Shown here piece by piece: positions 60,501 to 64,000 of a DNA stretch of 64,000 nucleotides. This stretch comes from Asterias amurensis (Eukaryota; Echinodermata; Asteroidea; Forcipulatida; Asteriidae). The notes beneath the pieces are model-generated. The model was not told the DNA's origin. It worked only from the letters and a program-made list of their open reading frames with translations, and did no database searches. How positions within the stretch are numbered: position 1 is the first letter of the stretch; each line of letters opens with the position of its first letter. The position numbers and the translations under genes are program-made. Location: assembly GCF_032118995.1 (NCBI RefSeq), contig NC_092648.1, positions 15,218,450-15,282,449 on the forward strand. The letters are read 5' to 3'.

Positions 60501-62029
60501 TGAGTTATAGTAAATGAATCGTAATATGTCATCCCAACTCATTTCAAATCGGTAAAGCTAACTTGAAAAAGTGAGGAACACATAATATTAAGTTAACTGG
60601 ACTTTGACATTTTAAGTTTAAATAACTTGAGGAATAAAAGTACCAAGAACTTATATTCTTATCCCGTTCAATCTACTCAATAAAATTGAGGCAACAAACT
60701 TGCCTTAATAAAATTAAGTAAGTTGAACAAAACATTTTTTTGAGTGTAGGTCCCTTTTAAGCAGTTTGAAACAGCTACTTCTACTTTATAATTTGAACTG
60801 TCAAACAAAAGCTGCGGTTTGTATTCTTTTATAAAATCATTATTAATTTTTCAGTCAGCAGAAACAAAATACAAGAAACAATACCTTTGTGTGCCCAAGA
60901 TGGTCTTGCACATCAGCAAAGGATTCCTGTGAGGGTGGTTGGTACTGCACTTTGTACTTTGTCACCCATTGCGGATAATCAGAACGCCCCTGGGTGAGCA
61001 CCCCAGTCACGAAGGTCGGGTTGACCAAATCCACCTGTATCCACTGGTTGGCATCGGAAACATTGGGATGCCATGCGCCTATGATATCTTCCTGTGTAGG
61101 TATCTTGTTGAGACGACCTCCAGCCGGTGTGCTGAATTGCTGGCCTACTCCAGGCTCAGGAAACCAGTTGCTTGATGCGGAAAGGCTCTCATCGGGGATT
61201 GAACCATCTTCGACACCGAGTCTCCCTGGATTAGAGTAGAGAGATGCAAACTTAAAGCCCGGCTCACACTTGTTGTGAATGCGATCGCGATATGAATTTT
61301 GACGTCACAAATTCGCAACGAATAATTTGCATCAGTTTACCTTCGTGTTCAACCCCTGCGCAACATTCGCTGCGATTCATACACAGTGCAGATTTTAACA
61401 GGAAGAAAATCAACCTCGTCGAAAAAGTTTGAGGAGTGGCAAAGTTTTACCACCTCAACAACTTCATTGACAGAATCAGAGTTGCGGATATTATTTAACT
61501 TACCGACAAGGCAACACACGCTGGTAGAGGAAAGAGTTGATGATTCTCCATTGCTTGAAACAGTGTTGTTCTGTATGGAAACAGGAGAAGGGATACACAA
61601 ACACATACAATCAATATTGAGTGCCTGGGAACAAGATGATTACGAGTTTGATACAATTTTATTCAGTTTGATAAATGCATAAAGATAAATTACCTGGCAA
61701 TTTCTTGGTTTCGCAGTTGCGTCGTAGTAAGTGAACGATTGCATTCGCTGGAAATAATCGCACTTTTGTTGTCTTGTGACGTTGTTCATCTGACACACTC
61801 GATTAATGTGATCATAGTTGAACGAGAAACATCCATGATGGCTGAGACACCGAGCCGAACACTGGACGGCAGAGATGCCCGAGATATCCCTGAAGGACTG
61901 GCCGCGTAGGGCGTGGTGCTCTACCGGCTGGTACGACACTCCTCCGTACAGACCACTCACACTATAAGATGCTGAAACCGCAAGAAGCATCTCAAAAAAG
62001 AGGAAAACCGAACTGCTCAAGGGAGCCAT
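48383..62029 (-). CDS. Secreted PAN/apple plus F5/8C (discoidin) protein, gene 2
   Basis: Minus-strand exons are 61694-62029, 61504-61570, 60885-61225 and 48383-48526, giving 295 residues. Intron phases are 0, 1 and 0, as in gene 1. I chose the ATG at 62027-62029 because it aligns with gene 1; the frame stays open to 62068. It encodes a signal peptide (FLFFEMLLAVSASYS), a PAN domain (CSARCLSHHGCFSFNYD, CQMNN) and a linker exon of 22 codons (NNTVSSNG, 7 codons longer than in gene 1). A discoidin domain follows from the Cys131-132 region to Cys294 (LGVEDGSIPDES, NQWIQVDL, TGVLTQGR, FELIGC). Intron 3 is 12,358 bp, because a 12,031-bp DNA transposon sits inside it; without the transposon it would be 327 bp. 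All splice sites and the frame are intact, so the gene may still be expressed. Probable role as for gene 1. Confidence 0.85.
48602..48635. repeat. Perfect 34-bp palindrome in intron 3 of gene 2
   Basis: AGCTAAAATCTGTTTT is followed by two A and its exact reverse complement. It lies 80 bp outside the left transposon end. Confidence 0.9.
48716..48729 (+). repeat. Left terminal inverted repeat of the transposon
   Basis: CACTCAAAAAAGTG, preceded by TA. Confidence 0.8.
49034..49297 (+). other. Short open frame in the transposon leader
   Basis: An 87-codon frame lies after a TTTTTTCGCAG acceptor-like string; its inner ATG (CACAAACATGAGTAGAACG) follows closely. There is no recognised domain. It could be an upstream exon of a transposon gene or chance. 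Confidence 0.2.
49315..49614 (+). promoter_or_regulatory. GC-rich promoter or leader exon of the transposon
   Basis: This 300-bp island is clearly richer in G+C and CpG than the rest of the transposon. It ends at a strong donor (CATAG|GTAAGA, GT at 49615). There is no long frame with a recognisable domain. Acceptors directly before both transposon start codons (AG at 51577-51578 and 54758-54759) fit this as a shared 5' non-coding exon. Confidence 0.5.
49880..51370 (+). repeat. 93-bp subterminal minisatellite of the transposon
   Basis: The word GGTTTGTGTTTTACACC recurs every 93 bp (50151, 50244, 50337, then 50531, 50624, 50717, 50810, 50903, 50996, 51089). One step is longer because of a G-run near 50430. 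More diverged units lie at each end, about 14-15 in all. Other fixed words are TAGTTACTCATTTATTAAC and AAAGTTAGTTTTACTGA. It lies in the presumed first intron. Subterminal arrays in CACTA elements are binding sites for element proteins; that role here is inference. Confidence 0.9.
51588..54310 (+). CDS. C2H2 zinc-finger transposase of the CACTA-like element (one frameshift)
   Basis: The open frame formally begins at 51534, but the first 18 codons cross a poly-T tract and splice acceptor (AG at 51577-51578), so the natural start is ATG 51588-51590 (MWHCKDCNF). Four C2H2-like fingers occupy the first 140 residues. An acidic stretch (TLDEDDEEQEVED) follows, and a long catalytic region contains PPDILHDLFEGVIP, resembling the tnp2-type motif. 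The frame stops at 53549. The next frame (-1) continues from about 53532 with EPAWDILMDLKDVVELVV through 54310, with KPKHHFLEHYP and RFEAKHSFFK. The two parts clearly belong to one protein of about 900 residues. A single-base loss near 53519-53531, or an unrecognised frameshift site, separates them; I see no intron there. Presumed role: cutting and joining the transposon ends in the nucleus. Confidence 0.8.
54769..57718 (+). CDS. Second transposon protein, PB1-like N-terminus, four exons
   Basis: Exons 54769-55785, 56187-56342, 56682-56768 and 57404-57718 join in phase 0 to give 524 residues. Intron 2 appears to use a GC donor (GAG|GCAAGT); the others are GT-AG. An acceptor (AG 54758-54759) lies 9 bp before the start codon, so a 5' non-coding exon exists upstream. 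The N-terminus (about 1-85) resembles a PB1 or ubiquitin-like fold, with FIDPDFDDFMTL and DRGTIKVV. A Ser-rich linker, a conserved block (WPTVFPIPSFSFD, GYLGWKMSLKFKMGNYRSKL, KKPRKAEVNYLPEYP) and a helical C-terminus (LLFGLIYSLNLHYPKKY) follow. From memory, paired genes of this type occur in fish and invertebrate genomes next to zinc-finger transposase genes. Function is unknown; it may be an accessory DNA-binding protein comparable to TnpA. Confidence 0.75.
55843..55947. mobile_element. Small hairpin MITE in intron 1 of the second transposon gene
   Basis: CTAGACCTTTATCATG at the left faces CATGATAAAGGTCTAT at the right; about 105 bp. Confidence 0.7.
57193..57345. mobile_element. Foldback element, AGTTAGGACTAG family
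   Basis: Third copy of the 18746-18897 element, with GGGGTGGATTTCACAAAGAG ends in inverted orientation. It lies in intron 3 of the second transposon gene. Confidence 0.85.
57870..57875 (+). terminator. Polyadenylation signal after the second transposon gene
   Basis: AATAAA about 150 bp after the stop codon at 57716-57718. Confidence 0.5.
58337..58683. mobile_element. MITE family 2 copy, TTAA-flanked, older
   Basis: AGGGACATGTTGCCTTGG left end, CCAAGGCTTTGTGTCCCT right end, TTAA at 58333-58336 and 58684-58687. More diverged than the copies at 34398 and 62893. Confidence 0.9.
59268..59605. mobile_element. MITE family 3 copy
   Basis: TTAAAGGGTCTGGGTACTTT left end and AAAAGTACCCAAATCC right end, with inner GGTGCTGTAGTTTTTGAGAA arms in both orientations. 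The left TTAA is intact; the right side reads TTCAA. Confidence 0.8.
59840..60732 (+). repeat. Right subterminal region of the transposon
   Basis: A/T-rich sequence with diverged repeats: AAGAACTTATATTC followed by TCCCGTTCAAT occurs twice about 260 bp apart. AAGTTTATTTTACTT and TAGCGCC(C/T)ACTTC also recur, and (T)TAAGTTNAATTAACTTG-like words recur throughout. No coding potential. Confidence 0.6.
60733..60746 (-). repeat. Right terminal inverted repeat of the transposon
   Basis: Read inward: CACTCAAAAAAATG; followed outward by TA. Confidence 0.8.
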
Positions 62030-62640
62030 TTCTTCAAAACCGTGATGACAAGAAGTGCCTCGCATCAAAATAAATCCTTCTCCAGGGAAAGCATAGGCTG
62101 CACTAATTAATCAACATTGTGTACAACCGTTACCATGCAAAATTGATTTCTGTATCCAATTGCATTGTATTTCACGTTAAAAATACAGTACCGATTTTGT
62201 ACTGAATCGAAACATGGGTTAATTGTTAACCCGAACGAGTAATGGGTTGATGTCGAGCATGCGTATTGGCCTGCATCACGATAGATTAAAACAAAATCAA
62301 TACGGCCAATATTTTAAAAACCGCTGGTGAAAAGATTGACCTCTTGTCAAATCCTATTCGGTGTAGCTGCAAACAATAGCTACAATGGGAAACTGACTTA
62401 AACTTGAATGGTCAGCCTCTAATAATGATAATAATAATATCAATGTTGAGGGGGTTAATGTAGTGACGACTTTGTATGAGAGTCGCACCACTGTGTTGCC
62501 GTCTCTCTTCGAACGACGTTTTAAATTAAATAGAAAGCATAATGGAAACTAGTCACACAAGTCAAGATAAATTGTAATAATATAAACTGGGCTCTTTGTA
62601 TTGATAGGTTTGTCTTTTTATTACAATAAATAGACCATCG
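62030..62640. other. Upstream region of gene 2
   Basis: Read on the minus strand, 62150-62050 has GCATGGTAACGGTTGTACAC, a GTGCAGCC word and CCCTGGAGAAGG, matching the region before gene 1. This supports an ancestral shared promoter. No other gene recognised. Confidence 0.45.
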
Positions 62641-62646
62641 CGAACC

Positions 62647-62880
62647 TTACTGTTCATTCAACAATTTGCGTGCGTGCGTAATGTTACGAGTGTTCTCGAT
62701 GCTGTCTTTCAGTGTCTTAACAACGGGGCGGGGCGGGTGGGGCACCTGCCCAATGAGATGTCTGTGGTCCACTTGCGTGCCCCTATCCCCATTTGAAATC
62801 TGGGATTTGGGGATTACACATTTGCCGAGTTTAAACGTGACAATTTTGATATTTTGCAAACAATTTTTTACACTAACGTC
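62647..62880 (-). other. Possible coding remnant
   Basis: A minus-strand frame of about 75 codons ends at a stop near 62647 and has a fairly coding-like composition (KCVIPKSQISNGDRGTQVD, VVKTLKDSIENTRN). There is no recognised domain and no partner exon was found. It may be a decayed gene or TE fragment, or chance. Confidence 0.2.
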
Positions 62881-62892
62881 AGGAGATCTTAA

Positions 62893-63274
62893 AGGAACAC
62901 GTTGCCTTGGATCGGACGAGTTGGTCAAAACAAAAGCGTTTACAACCGTTTTTTATAAAATGCATATGGTTGGAAAGATGTTTTAAAAGTAGAATACAAT
63001 GATCCACACAAGTTTGCCTCAAAATTGCGTGGTTTTCCTTCTACTCTGCGAACTAACATGGTCGGCCATTTATGGGAGTCAAAATTTTGACCCCCATAAA
63101 TGGCCGACGTGTTAGTCGACGAGGTAAAAGGAAAACCACGCAATTTCGAGGCATGTTTGTGTGGATCATTGTATTCTACTTTTACAATATCTTTCTACCC
63201 ATATGCATTTTATAAAAAACGGTTACAAACGCTTTTCAAAGACCAACTCGACCGATCCAAGGCAACGTGTTCCT
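62893..63274. mobile_element. MITE family 2 copy, TTAA-flanked, recent
   Basis: It is 382 bp, with the same ends and centre as 34398-34779 and TTAA at 62889-62892 and 63275-63278. By eye about ten differences separate the two copies. Confidence 0.95.
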
Positions 63275-63278
63275 TTAA

Positions 63279-63783
63279 ATGGTGGCTTTAAAAACGGCAA
63301 AGGGAAACTGGGTAAGGACGAATTACCCGGGTACACCCTATAATTGTGCCCCTATTTTAACACAGTTATACGGCGCTGCTGCCTTGGATCAGACATTTTT
63401 TATCTTGTAGTTATTCATTCTATTGTAATTTTGTAAAGGCCAATAATGACCGAAAGGTTAATTTTTTTAATTGCTTATCTACTGCATATAAATTGGTCAT
63501 TTTAATATGCGATACCTTTACGCCCGTGTGACCACCACTCACCAGTCCGCGTGATAAACCCAACTTTTAGTGGTTGTACGTTTTTTCGGGCATGGATTTA
63601 CGAGAAGGGGGGTTGAAAATTGATAAAGGCGAATGCGATATCAGTGTGAACAGAATCAATGACGATGCAGAATTCTCTAAGCCAACATTAGCGGTCAAGG
63701 CTCCATAATCGTGCTAGCCTTCGTTAGTACTCAATGCTCATAACGGAACGTGATTGGTGATTACCCGATAGTGGATCCATCTG
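63279..63783. other. Unassigned stretch between two family-2 MITEs
   Basis: No gene or repeat recognised. Confidence 0.35.
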
Positions 63784-63787
63784 TTAA

Positions 63788-64000
63788 AGGAGCACGTTGC
63801 CTTGGATCGGTCGAGTTGGTCTTTGAAAAGCGTTCTATAACCGTTTCTTATAAAATCGGTATGGTTAGAAAGATATTGTAAAAGTACAATACAATGGTCT
63901 ACACAAATGTGCCCCGAAATTGCGTGGTTTTCGTTTTACCTCGTCGACAAACACGGTCGGCCATTAATGGGAGTCAAAAATTTGACTCCCATAAATGGCC
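63788..64000. mobile_element. MITE family 2 copy, cut by the window edge
   Basis: TTAA at 63784-63787, then AGGAGCACGTTGCCTTGG. The sequence continues past the central palindrome (GACTCCCATAAATGGCC) to the last base of the window. Confidence 0.85.

Larger units (their letters stand above)
48716..60746 (+). mobile_element. CACTA/EnSpm-like DNA transposon, 12,031 bp, inserted in gene 2
   Basis: The left terminus CACTCAAAAAAGTG (48716-48729) matches the right terminus read inward, CACTCAAAAAAATG (60733-60746), 13 of 14. TA flanks both sides (48714-48715, 60747-60748) as a 2-bp target duplication. The interior has a GC-rich leader, a 93-bp subterminal tandem array, a zinc-finger transposase with a tnp2-like motif DILHDLFEG, a second spliced gene, and A/T-rich right subterminal repeats. 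Termini beginning CACT and subterminal repeats are features of the En/Spm (CACTA) superfamily. Three TTAA or hairpin MITE families have since inserted into it. The transposase frame has one shift, so this copy is probably no longer autonomous. Confidence 0.82.

Noticed and set aside
61386..61682. 98-codon plus-strand frame
   Set aside because: It runs antisense across exon 2 and the introns of gene 2; the minus-strand exon (61504-61570) has fitting splice sites and phase and matches gene 1.

Overview
The window is eukaryotic nuclear DNA. It has spliced genes, a truncated non-LTR retrotransposon, many short inverted-repeat elements, tRNA-derived SINE-like relics and very large satellites. The gene content (a NRDP1/PDZRN-like RING protein and secreted PAN plus discoidin lectins) and the style of the repeats suggest a marine deuterostome invertebrate, most likely an echinoderm such as a sea star. 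That placement is inference; nothing in the sequence proves the species.

Left part (1-36 kb). One apparently intronless gene on the minus strand (1693-3498) encodes an unrecognised 601-residue, probably tail-anchored protein. The next 30 kb hold almost no protein-coding sequence but are rich in structure: an array of palindromic octamer-like units (5041-5209), a 69-unit uninterrupted CTG tract, an element family with expanded internal repeats (10.3-11.2 kb), and a 4.3 kb strand-asymmetric GT-rich minisatellite (11.2-15.5 kb). There is also a duplicated non-coding locus whose two copies lie at 5.7-17.8 kb and 21.8-27.7 kb. The second copy carries a 5x expansion of a 173 bp unit that has conserved splice-like signals.

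Middle (35-46.7 kb). A minus-strand single-exon RING/TRAF-zinc-finger protein (35255-36253) is followed by a plus-strand four-exon gene for a secreted PAN/apple plus F5/8C (discoidin) protein (42291-44515). A 5'-truncated CR1/L2-like LINE lies at 45.6-46.7 kb.

Right part (48-64 kb). A second PAN-discoidin gene lies on the minus strand (48383-62029), an inverted paralogue of the first with the same exon phases. Its third intron holds a 12,031 bp CACTA/EnSpm-like DNA transposon (48716-60746). The transposon has CACTC termini, a TA target duplication, subterminal tandem repeats, a zinc-finger transposase gene with one frameshift, and a second four-exon gene for a PB1-like protein. Both transposon genes begin just after a splice acceptor and a single GC-rich leader exon lies upstream, a layout that recalls the alternatively spliced TnpA/TnpD unit of plant En/Spm.

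Several hairpin MITE families are scattered throughout. Three have TTAA at both ends, and one of these is nested inside another MITE with an exact TTAA duplication, so target specificity can be read directly from the sequence.
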